A stretch of 20,561 nucleotides of DNA. Origin: Caryophanales bacterium UBA7581. GTDB taxonomy: Bacteria; Bacillota_I; Bacilli_A; RFN20; CAG-826. This document shows, in pieces, positions 12,776-20,530 of the stretch; position 1 is the stretch's first letter, and the number at the start of each line of letters is the position of its first letter. The DNA is taken from the NCBI GenBank assembly GCA_002477825.1, contig DLKT01000050.1, positions 1 to 20,561 of the forward strand, written 5' to 3'. A model generated the notes under the pieces. That model worked only from the letters and a program-made list of their open reading frames with translations, was not told the DNA's origin and did not search any database. Made by a program: the position numbers and the translations under genes.

Positions 12776-14188
12776 CTAACGCCGACTGACGGGCGTGTAA
12801 ATAAATTTATTGTTGAGCTTTTCTTTGCGGTAGAATCCCAACTCTACTAAATTGTCCATGGAAGTTCTTGCCGTTTCATACGCACAATGTAAGAGTTTCT
12901 TATATTGCGCAATGGTATAATATTTTCCGATGGTACAATGACGAGCATAGAAATAAGCTTGTCCTCTTTTTAACGTTGGATAGATTTCAACGAGATGCTC
13001 TTCAATTTTCATCGCGTCTTTTTCATCTAAGCCAATCGGTAAAGTAGGTAAAGCTACACTGACTTCAAAAGAAACTTGGCTTGAAGCTTCTTCACTTAAT
13101 GGTTCTGATAAGTTAGGGGTTGCTTCATGCGTCCTATGAATAGGTTGAATAGAACCTTCATTTTCTTCTTTTTGCGGTTCTTCAACTCCTGTATCATAAT
13201 ACTCTTCTTTAATCGATGCAACATTGCTTTTCGTTAAATCATCTAATAAGTCGTTTGCAATGCTATCACCGACTTCAATAAAGTAGACTAAGAAATATGT
13301 AATATCGTTGCTCTTTTTCACCTCGGACAAGAGACGATTCACTTCTTCTTGATTATCGCTTAAAAGTTGTTCCCATTCGAGAATACTAGCGAGTTCATCT
13401 AAATCACTATGAGCAAAAACCGATTTCATGAATAACATAGCAATTTCTTCGGAATAAACATCAAAAGGTTTAATATGTGAAATATAGAAATAAGAAACGA
13501 CCGCTTTGATGGTTGCACTAAAATCAGCGTGCATAATGAAATCAAATAATTGATCCATCATCGGCGCAATTCTTTCTACTGGTGCCGAATTATACGTTCT
13601 ACCAATCAACGCTCTTGCGTCAACATCAAAGAGTTCTTTGGTACGATATAGACTCGTTTCTTCATCCATTTCATAACCGAGTAATAAAGAATAAAGTTTT
13701 TTAATAAATCCTGCATCAAGAGGATCTACATAATGCTCTTCAATGTACTCTAAAGCATTAAAATAGTTAACGAGTAACATTGCATCAGGTGGTAAAGTCG
13801 ATGCTTCATGATGAATGATGTGATATAACATCGTTTCATCGACATCTAAGTTATATTTTTTTGCTACCCAATAAAGAATACGGGTATAGTGATCTTCTCT
13901 GATTTGTCCCTTTTTTAATGAATGATTCATTGTCGCGTATTTTAAATAAGCTTTAGTTAATTTTCTTTCTAAAGCCGCTAAATGCTCATTAATCGTAGGG
14001 GTAAAAGTAATTTGATAAGGTGACTTATCGATATTACGTAATGAAAGCGCTCGATAAAAATGCGAACGATACGCTAAAATGCGGTTCCAAATATCATCCA
14101 CTGATGAAAAACCTATTGTTTTTGCAACTTCTTGCTTTGTTGCATAACAATTCTCTGAAAAACGTACGCCGAAATCTTCATTCGCCAT
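12776..14188 (-). CDS. Fic-fold protein with a degenerate active site and C-terminal winged helix
   Basis: The protein is 470 residues from the ATG at 14188, which has a GAGGTG ribosome-binding site; the frame is open to 14245, but that start lacks one. Residues about 135-260 follow the Fic/Doc layout: ANTXXXX-like helices, SLYRTKELFDVDARALIGRTYNSAPVERIAPMMDQLFDFI, then the loop where HPFx[D/E]GNGRxxR should be. Here that loop reads IKPFDVYSEEIAM: catalytic His is Lys, and the GNGR anion hole and final Arg are gone, so AMP transfer is unlikely. After an acidic linker (about 340-400), residues 420-466 (YYTIAQYKKLLHCAYETARTSMDNLVELGFYRK) look like a winged helix of the kind found at the C-terminus of many Fic proteins. 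A DNA-binding regulator or binding-only scaffold is inferred. It heads the operon with the small membrane protein and hemW. Confidence 0.65.
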   Translation of the reverse strand: MANEDFGVRFSENCYATKQEVAKTIGFSSVDDIWNRILAYRSHFYRALSLRNIDKSPYQITFTPTINEHLAALERKLTKAYLKYATMNHSLKKGQIREDHYTRILYWVAKKYNLDVDETMLYHIIHHEASTLPPDAMLLVNYFNALEYIEEHYVDPLDAGFIKKLYSLLLGYEMDEETSLYRTKELFDVDARALIGRTYNSAPVERIAPMMDQLFDFIMHADFSATIKAVVSYFYISHIKPFDVYSEEIAMLFMKSVFAHSDLDELASILEWEQLLSDNQEEVNRLLSEVKKSNDITYFLVYFIEVGDSIANDLLDDLTKSNVASIKEEYYDTGVEEPQKEENEGSIQPIHRTHEATPNLSEPLSEEASSQVSFEVSVALPTLPIGLDEKDAMKIEEHLVEIYPTLKRGQAYFYARHCTIGKYYTIAQYKKLLHCAYETARTSMDNLVELGFYRKEKLNNKFIYTPVSRR

Positions 14189-14411
14189 AATTTTCACCTC
14201 GTGAACATAGTACCATAAAAAAATAATTCTTACTAGTAAAATCACTAAAAAAGTACTAATTATTTACTAACAAATTTCGACAAATTACGCATTTTGTGTA
14301 GTATTTTTTCATTTTTTTACTTACAAATTAAAATTGCTTTATGCAGTTTGAAATACAAAAATGTAAAAAGTATTAATTACTCTTTTTTTGGTTGCATAAT
14401 TGTGATATAAT
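14189..14411. promoter_or_regulatory. divergent control region between the Fic-like operon and the toxin-antitoxin pair
   Basis: The Fic-like operon has a possible extended -10 box TGGTACTAT (minus strand, just upstream of its ribosome-binding site). A perfect palindrome TTACTAGTAA lies at 14230-14239. Further TACTA/TAGTA-type words recur across the region (for example AGTACTAATTATTTACTA and AGTATTAATTACT). They could be operator half-sites, but the region is AT-rich and chance is a fair alternative. Confidence 0.35.
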
Positions 14412-14412
14412 T
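14396..14412 (+). promoter_or_regulatory. promoter of the phd/yefM-parE/relE operon
   Basis: TGATATAAT (14403-14411) is a perfect extended -10 box. The -35 region is only a T run. ATAATT repeats at 14396 and 14407, one helical turn (11 bp) apart and overlapping the -10 box, which is a plausible site for autorepression by the antitoxin. Confidence 0.55.
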
Positions 14413-14435
14413 TGACTACCAAAGGAGATGAAGTT

Positions 14436-14732
14436 ATGAAATATTTTATTACTATTCGTCCGTCAAAAGATATCAGAACTAATTACGCCCAAATTTCCGC
14501 ATTAGCAAAAGAAAATCCTGTAGCAATTACCGTAAATGGAAAGGAAGATACAGTAATTTTGAGTCATGTAGAATTTTGTAATCTTTTAACTCGAATTTCT
14601 GAATTAGAAACAAAACTTGCTCTATATGAACATTTTGCGCAAGCTATGGATGATATCAAGCTTGGAAGAACTCAAGATATTGATTCCGCATTTGATGATG
14701 TTTTAAAAGATTTGGAGTCATTTGATTTATGA
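14436..14732 (+). CDS. Phd/YefM-family antitoxin
   Basis: The protein is 98 residues from the ATG at 14436, which has AAAGGAGATG upstream. The frame is open to a TTG at 14412, but that codon touches the -10 box and cannot be the start. The N-terminal half (MKYFITIRPSKDIRTNYAQISALAKENPVAITVNGKEDTVILSHVEF) has the Phd/YefM pattern of a helix, then a strand with 'P-V-x-I-T-V-N-G' and a second strand. The C-terminal half is acidic and helical, as expected of the part that wraps the toxin. Its stop overlaps the toxin start (ATGA). It should neutralise the partner and repress the operon. This is the only protein-coding pair on the plus strand. Confidence 0.85.
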   Translation: MKYFITIRPSKDIRTNYAQISALAKENPVAITVNGKEDTVILSHVEFCNLLTRISELETKLALYEHFAQAMDDIKLGRTQDIDSAFDDVLKDLESFDL

Positions 14733-15052
14733 GTTGTAAGATTATAATGACTAAAACTGCAAAAGAAGATTTGCGCGATATTTCTCTTTACATTTACGAT
14801 CAAAGTAAAAATTTAAAAACCGCTCGTGCTTTTATTAGTGAATTACTCGCTAAATGCAAAACTTTAGAAGAGTTTCCTGAGCGTGGTTCTCTTTCAAAAG
14901 ATAGATTTTTATTAAGCCTTGGTTTTCGTTTTTTAACTCATAAAGAGTATTTAATCTTTTATTCCTATAAAGCTGAAGAAAATTCTGTATTTATTACATC
15001 AATTTTAAATTCAAAACGTGATTACGGAAGAATATTTAAAAGATTCCTATAA
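14729..15052 (+). CDS. ParE/RelE-family toxin
   Basis: This 107-residue protein has the ParE/RelE pattern: MTKTAKEDLRDISLYIYDQ, an alpha-helical hairpin with A.AFISELLAKCKTLEEFPERGS, then LGFRFLTHKEYLIFYSYKAEENSVFITSILNSKRDYGRIF. The R-x-L...YLIFY...V.I..I...RRD-like ending is closer to the ParE-like branch than to E. coli RelE, so gyrase poisoning or mRNA cleavage cannot be decided. It begins within the antitoxin stop (ATGA overlap) and ends just before a terminator shared with lepA. The pair lies between lepA and the Fic-like operon in opposite orientation, consistent with horizontal insertion. Confidence 0.85.
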   Translation: MSCKIIMTKTAKEDLRDISLYIYDQSKNLKTARAFISELLAKCKTLEEFPERGSLSKDRFLLSLGFRFLTHKEYLIFYSYKAEENSVFITSILNSKRDYGRIFKRFL

Positions 15053-15054
15053 GC

Positions 15055-15081
15055 AAAAAAGCCACATAATGTGGCTTTTTT
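15055..15081. terminator. bidirectional terminator shared by the toxin gene and lepA
   Basis: AAAAAAGCCACA (15055-15066) and TGTGGCTTTTTT (15070-15081) form a perfect 12-bp stem with a 3-base loop and T runs on both strands. It lies 3 bases after the plus-strand toxin gene and 5 bases after the minus-strand lepA stop. Confidence 0.92.
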
Positions 15082-15085
15082 AGCA

Positions 15086-16900
15086 TTAATTTTCTTCATC
15101 ATCAATGGAAAGTACCGCCATAAAAGCTTCTTGTGGAACTTCAACAGAACCAATGGCTTTCATTCGCTTTTTACCTTCTTTTTGTTTTTCTAATAATTTC
15201 TTTTTACGAGTAATATCGCCGCCATAACATTTGGCTAAAACGTCTTTTCTTACTGCTTTGATATCGCTTCTTGCAATGACTTTTCCGTTCACACATGCTT
15301 GAACAGGTACTTCAAACTGTTGACGTGGGATTAAGTCTTTTAAGCGGCGTACAATCACACTTCCTCGTTCATAAGCATTGGGCTTATAAACGATTAAAGA
15401 TAAAGCATCGATTGGATTTCCATTTAATAAAATATCCATTTTTGCTAAGTTACTTGCACGATATTCACTAAATTGATAATCAAAAGAAGCATAACCTTTA
15501 GAATAACTCTTTAACTTATCAAAAAAGTTATAAACAATTTCTGAAAGAGGTAACTCATACGTTAAAATCATTCTTGAATCATCAAAGTATTCTAAGTCTA
15601 GATAAATGCCTCTTCGATCTTGGCATAACGTCATTAATGGACCTACAAATTCTTTAGGGGTCATAATGCTAGCTTTTACGTAAGGCTCTTGAATTTCTTT
15701 TACTAATGTCATATCAGGAAGTTTAGAAGGGTTATCTAAATTCATCATCGTTCCATCCGTTAAATAAACGTGATAAATAACGCTAGGAGCGGTTAAAATT
15801 AAATCAAGATTATATTCTCTTTCTAATCTTTCTTGCACAACATCCATATGTAATAAACCTAAGAAGCCACAACGGAACCCAAAACCTAAAGCTTGGGAAG
15901 TTTCAGGTTCATAATGTAAACTTGCATCGTTTAAACATAATTTACCTAAAGCGTCTTTTAAATCTTCATATTTTTTAGAATCAACCGGATATAAACCACA
16001 ATAAACCATCGGGTTCATCTTTCGATAACCAGGTAAAGGTTCTAAAGCAGGACGTGCTGCGTGCGTTACGGTTTCACCCGGATGGACGTCATGAATATCT
16101 TTAATTTGCGCGGCTAAATAGCCAACTTCACCAGCGGATAACTCATTTCGTTTTTCTTCATTTGGCGTACGGATACCGAGTTCAGTAACTTGATATTGTT
16201 TTCCGTTTGCCATAAGTAAAATGGTATCTCCGACTTTCACACTACCCTCTTTAACCCGAATCATAATGACAACGCCACGATAAGAATCGTAGAAGCTATC
16301 AAAAATTAACGCTTTTAAAGGAGCGTTCATATCACCTGATGGGGCAGGAATTCCGGTTACAATCCGCTCTAAAACTTCATCAATACCATAACCCGTTTTA
16401 GCGGAAATCTCGACGGATTCATCACAAGGAATACCAATTCGTGTTTCAATTTCTTCTTTCACGCGTTCTGGATCTGCACTCGGTAAATCAATTTTATTAA
16501 TAATCGGAAGAATTTCTAAGTTATTATCAACGGCTAAATAGACGTTTGCGAGCGTTTGCGCTTCCACACCTTGCGAAGCATCCACGACTAATAAAGCACC
16601 TTCACACGCCGCTAAAGAGCGAGAAACTTCATACGTAAAGTCCACGTGCCCTGGAGTGTCGATTAAATTTAATAAATAATCGTGTCCGTCTTTAGCGTGA
16701 TACGTTAACGTAACGGCATTCAGTTTAATGGTAATACCGCGTTCTCTTTCTAAATCCATGGAGTCAAGAAGTTGATCTTTCATCAAGCGTTTCTCTACCG
16801 TACCCGTTCTTTCTAATAAACGGTCCGCTAAAGTGGATTTACCATGATCAATATGCGCAATAATGGAAAAATTACGAATATATTTTTGTTCAAAATCCAT
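15086..16900 (-). CDS. lepA: translation elongation factor 4 (LepA)
   Basis: The 604-residue LepA is full length. This ribosome-associated GTPase back-translocates or remodels stalled ribosomes and assists initiation. GTPase motifs are AHIDHGKST (15-23), DTPGHVDF (81-88) and NKID (135-138), followed by the EF-G-like domains II, III and V (CGFLGLLHMDVVQERLEREY is typical) and the LepA-specific C-terminal domain with RQQFEVPVQACVNGKVIARSDIKAVRKDVLAKCYGGDITRKKKLL. The ATG has AAAGGAGGT upstream. It appears monocistronic, with its own promoter and a bidirectional terminator. Confidence 0.98.
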   Translation of the reverse strand: MDFEQKYIRNFSIIAHIDHGKSTLADRLLERTGTVEKRLMKDQLLDSMDLERERGITIKLNAVTLTYHAKDGHDYLLNLIDTPGHVDFTYEVSRSLAACEGALLVVDASQGVEAQTLANVYLAVDNNLEILPIINKIDLPSADPERVKEEIETRIGIPCDESVEISAKTGYGIDEVLERIVTGIPAPSGDMNAPLKALIFDSFYDSYRGVVIMIRVKEGSVKVGDTILLMANGKQYQVTELGIRTPNEEKRNELSAGEVGYLAAQIKDIHDVHPGETVTHAARPALEPLPGYRKMNPMVYCGLYPVDSKKYEDLKDALGKLCLNDASLHYEPETSQALGFGFRCGFLGLLHMDVVQERLEREYNLDLILTAPSVIYHVYLTDGTMMNLDNPSKLPDMTLVKEIQEPYVKASIMTPKEFVGPLMTLCQDRRGIYLDLEYFDDSRMILTYELPLSEIVYNFFDKLKSYSKGYASFDYQFSEYRASNLAKMDILLNGNPIDALSLIVYKPNAYERGSVIVRRLKDLIPRQQFEVPVQACVNGKVIARSDIKAVRKDVLAKCYGGDITRKKKLLEKQKEGKKRMKAIGSVEVPQEAFMAVLSIDDEEN

Positions 16901-16929
16901 AGCTTCTTACCTCCTTTACTATCTTAAAT

Positions 16930-16958
16930 ATTATATATGAATGTTGACTTATTGAAAA
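16930..16958 (-). promoter_or_regulatory. lepA promoter
   Basis: On the minus strand TATAAT (16930-16935) with TTTTCA (16953-16958) at 17 bases sits between the stop codon of the helicase gene and lepA. The -35 box matches four of six positions. Confidence 0.55.
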
Positions 16959-16961
16959 GAT

Positions 16962-19304
16962 TTATTTTTCCTTCTCTTTCCAAAAGTTTTGCATCATTTC
17001 TTGCATTTCTACGTTATCCATGACCACTTCATAATGACTCCATTCGTTTTTAAATAAATCACGATACGTCTTTTGTAAATATCGGTCATCAATTAATAGA
17101 ATCATACCTTGATCATTTTCACTACGAATGACTCTTCCTACGGCTTGCATTACGCGGTTCATACCTGGATTGACATAGCTATTTAAATAACCATCACTTG
17201 ATTTTTCATCATAATATTTCTTAATTAAATCCCGTTCAAAAGAAAGAGTCGGTAATCCTACACCAATGACAATCGCACCAATTAAACGGTCTCCCATTAA
17301 ATCAATCCCTTCACTAAAGGCACCACCTAAAACAACAAAACCTACCGTGGAGCGTTTGGGATGACTAGAGAATTGATTTAAAAATTCGATTTTTTCTTTT
17401 TCTTTCATGTCTTTTTTCTGCACAACGACATCAAAGTCTACATCTTCTAAACGTTCTAAGACCGCTAATAAGTATTCATACGATGGGAAAAAGACAAAGT
17501 AGTTTCCGATTTTATTTTTAACAAACACTTTAATAGTTTCTACTAATTCATCTAATGTTTGATAACGATTTCTTAATTTCGTCGACAAATTCGGTCGCAC
17601 CATTAATAAAAGGTTTTCTTTAGGAAATGGCGAAGGTAAGGCTAAAAAAGCATCTTGCTCTTGTCCGCCTAACTGCGAGATATAGTAATCACTGGGTGAT
17701 AAAGTAGCGGAAAATATGACCGCTGCTCTAAAATAATGTAACCTTCTTTTTAATTGTAAAGAAGGATCTAAACATAAAAGTTCTAGTGATAAAGAAAGAT
17801 GATCTTTTTTAGCGATATATAACGCAAACGATTCATCATAAAGTTCATAAAGTTTTAAAAACGCATTAATTGCGAAATAAAACTCTAAAAAGGCATCATC
17901 GACAAAAGAAGAATGGTTTTTTAAAACATCTTGACCCGCTTTTAAAAAGGTGTCAAATGCGCGTAAATCCGTTTCTTCCATATCGGATAAGATTTGTGTA
18001 CCAACTTCATAATCATCATTCCACTTTTTAAAAGTCTTTTGCATTCTTTTTAATGCGGTTTTCATCTTTTTATGCTCTAGGTGCGCTAACGACTTTTTGC
18101 AATTTTTATACATTTCATAGCTAACGGAAACTGAGTACATACTTCTTCCCCGTTCCACTAAGTTATGGGCTTCATCAATTAAAGCGACAAAAGTAGATGT
18201 ATCTTCATCAAAGTAGCGTTTCATATACACTAAGGGATCAAACGCGTAGTTATAATCGCAAACGATGATATCCGTATAAAGCGATAAATCTAACGATAAT
18301 TCAAAAGGACAAATCTCATATTTTGAGGCAATATCGATAATACGATTTTCATCAAAAACTTCATATTTTAATAAAGATTCTTTTAAGATTTGCTGTATCT
18401 TTTGATAATAAGATCTAGCAAAAGGACATTCATCCGGGTTACAAGCGGCACCTTCTTGAAAGCACACTTTGTCTTTGGCAGTAATTAAAATTACGGAACC
18501 TGAAAAGCCTTTTTCTTTTAATAATAAAGTTGCGTGTAAAGCCGATTCTTTTCCACTATTTTTGGCGGTTAAATAGAAGATTTTTTCATTTTTTTCTTCT
18601 TTAAAAGCGTGTACAAAGGGATATAAAGTAGAGATAGTTTTACCAATTCCGGTTGGCGCTTCAACAAATAGATAACCGCCTTTCGTAGCGATAGCGTATG
18701 CGTATTTTGCTAAATTTCTTTGGCCACTACGAAAATGATCAAAAGGAAAAGCGAGTTCTTTTGCCGTTTGATTTCTCTTCATCTTCTTTTCATATAAAAT
18801 GCGATAAAAATCTAAATATTCTAAAATTAAATGATGAATTTTTTCTTCTAACTCTTCTACCCTGTAATGAAATTCTTTTACCATCTGGGTATCAGTAACT
18901 TGCGAAATATAAGTTAACCGTACATCAATTTCTTCTAGTTCTTTTTCATGAGCATACATCAGCGCGTAACATTCCGCTTGTCCTAAGTGCCAAGCCGTTT
19001 GTGAGGCTGCAAATTCATCTAAATCAATGACAGTCGATTTAATTTCATCAATAATAACGCGGGTCGGTAAAACAATTATACCATCGGCTCTACCCTCTAA
19101 AGTAACTAAAAAATCATCCACTTCAAAGGTTTCTTTTAAAGGATATTCACTGATGTAATGTTTTCCTTGTTTCTTTTGATAGAAAGCATGAATTCTCGTA
19201 CCTTCTAACATGGATGCTTTATTATAAACACGTGTATCAATATCGCCAGCGCGTAAAAGGAAGTCCACCAATTGGTGGACCGATAATCGTAAGGTGGGTT
19301 CCAT
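16962..19304 (-). CDS. PD-(D/E)XK nuclease fused to a DinG/Rad3-type Fe-S helicase
   Basis: This 780-residue protein has two parts. Residues 1-170 look like a Cas4/RecB-type nuclease: His39 (RIHAFYQ), Asp74 (EGRADGII), Asp86-Glu-Ile-Lys89 (IIDEIKST), and QAECYALMY near 109. Residues 190-780 are a superfamily 2 helicase of the XPD/DinG class: FRSGQRNLA (Q motif), Walker A APTGIGKT (216-223), iron-sulfur cysteines at about 281, 288, 293 and 332, the DEAH box at 377-380, and GRVIRSENDQG as motif VI. A 5'-3' DNA helicase role in repair or recombination is inferred, with the nuclease part acting on the displaced strand. This fusion is known in Firmicutes. The ATG has AAAGGAG upstream. Confidence 0.85.
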   Translation of the reverse strand: MEPTLRLSVHQLVDFLLRAGDIDTRVYNKASMLEGTRIHAFYQKKQGKHYISEYPLKETFEVDDFLVTLEGRADGIIVLPTRVIIDEIKSTVIDLDEFAASQTAWHLGQAECYALMYAHEKELEEIDVRLTYISQVTDTQMVKEFHYRVEELEEKIHHLILEYLDFYRILYEKKMKRNQTAKELAFPFDHFRSGQRNLAKYAYAIATKGGYLFVEAPTGIGKTISTLYPFVHAFKEEKNEKIFYLTAKNSGKESALHATLLLKEKGFSGSVILITAKDKVCFQEGAACNPDECPFARSYYQKIQQILKESLLKYEVFDENRIIDIASKYEICPFELSLDLSLYTDIIVCDYNYAFDPLVYMKRYFDEDTSTFVALIDEAHNLVERGRSMYSVSVSYEMYKNCKKSLAHLEHKKMKTALKRMQKTFKKWNDDYEVGTQILSDMEETDLRAFDTFLKAGQDVLKNHSSFVDDAFLEFYFAINAFLKLYELYDESFALYIAKKDHLSLSLELLCLDPSLQLKRRLHYFRAAVIFSATLSPSDYYISQLGGQEQDAFLALPSPFPKENLLLMVRPNLSTKLRNRYQTLDELVETIKVFVKNKIGNYFVFFPSYEYLLAVLERLEDVDFDVVVQKKDMKEKEKIEFLNQFSSHPKRSTVGFVVLGGAFSEGIDLMGDRLIGAIVIGVGLPTLSFERDLIKKYYDEKSSDGYLNSYVNPGMNRVMQAVGRVIRSENDQGMILLIDDRYLQKTYRDLFKNEWSHYEVVMDNVEMQEMMQNFWKEKEK

Positions 19305-19331
19305 TGGTGTTCTCCTTTCTTTATTATTTTT

Positions 19332-19360
19332 ATTATACCCTTCTTTTCTTAGAAAAGAAA
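19332..19360 (-). promoter_or_regulatory. helicase-gene promoter with an overlapping inverted repeat
   Basis: TATAAT (minus strand, 19332-19337) lies 27 bases before the ATG. The -35 region is poor. A near-perfect palindrome, TTCTTTTCT-T-AGAAAAGAA (19341-19359), fills the spacer and the -35 region. It resembles a repressor operator but does not match the LexA box known from Bacillus. Confidence 0.5.
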
Positions 19361-19401
19361 AGGCTAATCATTGAGGATACATGAAATGATTTTAGTTTCA
19401 T

Positions 19402-19429
19402 AAAAAAAATAAGGCCGAAGCCTTATTTT
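19402..19429 (-). terminator. UUCG-capped terminator
   Basis: On the minus strand AATAAGGC-TTCG-GCCTTATT (stem up to 10 bp, 19406-19415 with 19420-19429) ends in a long T run. The C(UUCG)G loop is a classic very stable tetraloop. It would terminate any minus-strand transcript from the islet at 19431-19475 or read-through from fmt. Confidence 0.88.
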
Positions 19430-19430
19430 G

Positions 19431-19475
19431 GTAAGTGTGAGAAGGGAGGTACGTCCTATCGAGGAACACTATATA
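19431..19475 (-). ncRNA. GC-rich islet between two terminators, possible small RNA
   Basis: This 45-base stretch is much richer in G and C than its surroundings. On the minus strand AGTGT (19466-19470) can pair with ACACT (19434-19438), and TCCT-CGAT-AGGA (19454-19465) forms an inner hairpin. That leaves TACCTCCCTTCTC single-stranded, which closely resembles the anti-Shine-Dalgarno tail of 16S rRNA. Together with the UUCG terminator it would make an RNA of about 70 nt. The promoter is weak (TAGTAT-like, no clear -35), and the strand is not proven. It could instead be the remains of a leader. Confidence 0.35.
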
Positions 19476-19484
19476 CTATGTTAA

Positions 19485-19518
19485 AAAAGAAAAAAATAGG
19501 CAACTTTAGCCTATTTTT
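19485..19518 (-). terminator. terminator downstream of fmt
   Basis: On the minus strand AAAAATAGGC (19509-19518) pairs perfectly with GCCTATTTTT (19492-19501) across a 7-base loop and is followed by TTCTTTTTT. It lies 48 bases after the fmt stop. The stretch between them holds two mutually exclusive GGGC/GCCC hairpins (19536-19550 and 19547-19560) without a minus-strand T run. Confidence 0.85.
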
Positions 19519-19565
19519 CTAAAAATTCCATTTTTGCCCAATAATTGGGCTATTTCGCCCATTTT

Positions 19566-20498
19566 TTATTCTGCTTGTAACGTTTTTTGATGAAGCCCAT
19601 TAATGAAATCTTTAGCCTTCATCCTCGGTTTTCCTTCTTTTTGAATTTCATCAAGAGCAATTCGTCCATTCTTTAATTGTAAAGTAATGGTGTCCTTTGC
19701 TAATACTTCAATTTTTCCTACTTCACCTAAAGAAGTATCATAACTATGTGCTTTTAGAATTTTCCATTTTTGTCCTTCAACGAAAACATATCCACCGGGT
19801 TCATAACTTAAACCACGGACCCAGCCAAGAAAATCATCTTTTTCTAAATCAAGAGAAAGTCTTTCTTGTTCTTTTTTTATGGTTGGAGAAAATGTGACTT
19901 TGCTTTCATCTTGCTCTTCCCCTTTTAAAATTCCATCAATATAAAGAGGTAAAGCACGTAAAATCAATCGACTAGCGGCCTCTCCCATTTTAATAAATAA
20001 AGAAGTCGCGTTATCTTCTTGATCAATGGTTACTTTTTCTACGTCATAAACGCGTCCTGCATCCATTTGGAAAGTCATTTCCATTAAGGACATACCTGTT
20101 TCCTTTTCATGATGAATTAAAGCATATTGAATCGGAGCGGCTCCACGATACTTCGGTAATAAAGAACCATGTAAATTAATTGCGCCATAACGCGGAATAT
20201 CTAATACACCTTGTGGCACGATTTGTCCATACGCTAAAGTAATAATGACATCGGGGTTCCACTCTTTTAAAAAGGAATAATCTTCACGAATTTTTATCGG
20301 TTGCGCAACGGGAATATTGTGCGCTAAAGCGACTTCTTTTGTGGGAACAGGTAAAAGTTCTTTTTTTCTTCCCTTTGGACGATCGGGTTGAGCGATTAAA
20401 CCCACGATTTGATAACCATCATGAATTAAATCTTCTAATACTTTTTTTGATATTTCCGGAGTACCCATGAAAACAATGCGTAAATTCTTTTTATCCAT
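19566..20498 (-). CDS. fmt: methionyl-tRNA formyltransferase
   Basis: From the ATG at 20498 the protein is 310 residues. The enzyme formylates Met-tRNAfMet using 10-formyl-tetrahydrofolate before translation initiation. The N-terminal Rossmann-type domain starts RIVFMGTPEIS. The catalytic triad is Asn108, His110 (INLHGSLLPKYRGAAPIQ) and Asp146 (QMDAGRV). The C-terminal OB-like domain contains GWVRGLSYEPGGYVF. The frame continues 4 codons further to a TTG at 20510, but no ribosome-binding site suits that codon. The one at 20498 is also weak (AAAAGAG, 12 bases away). def and priA, common neighbours of fmt, would lie outside the window if present. Confidence 0.95.
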   Translation of the reverse strand: MDKKNLRIVFMGTPEISKKVLEDLIHDGYQIVGLIAQPDRPKGRKKELLPVPTKEVALAHNIPVAQPIKIREDYSFLKEWNPDVIITLAYGQIVPQGVLDIPRYGAINLHGSLLPKYRGAAPIQYALIHHEKETGMSLMEMTFQMDAGRVYDVEKVTIDQEDNATSLFIKMGEAASRLILRALPLYIDGILKGEEQDESKVTFSPTIKKEQERLSLDLEKDDFLGWVRGLSYEPGGYVFVEGQKWKILKAHSYDTSLGEVGKIEVLAKDTITLQLKNGRIALDEIQKEGKPRMKAKDFINGLHQKTLQAE

Positions 20499-20524
20499 AT
20501 ATAAAATCAACTCTTTTCATGTTT

Positions 20525-20530
20525 ACTATA
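20525..20530 (-). promoter_or_regulatory. possible -10 box upstream of fmt
   Basis: The minus strand reads TATAGT about 26 bases before the fmt ATG; no good -35 box is present, and the window ends soon after. Fmt may instead be transcribed from a gene to the right. Confidence 0.3.

Noticed and set aside
14189..14245. 19-residue hydrophobic N-terminal extension of the Fic-like protein (could look like a signal anchor)
   Set aside because: There is no ribosome-binding site for it; GAGGTG precedes the ATG at 14188. The hydrophobic look comes from AT-rich promoter DNA.
19476..19523. 14-codon plus-strand frame (MLKKKKIGNFSLFF) after the GC-rich islet
   Set aside because: It is made almost wholly from the terminator hairpin of fmt, with only a distant GAGG upstream.
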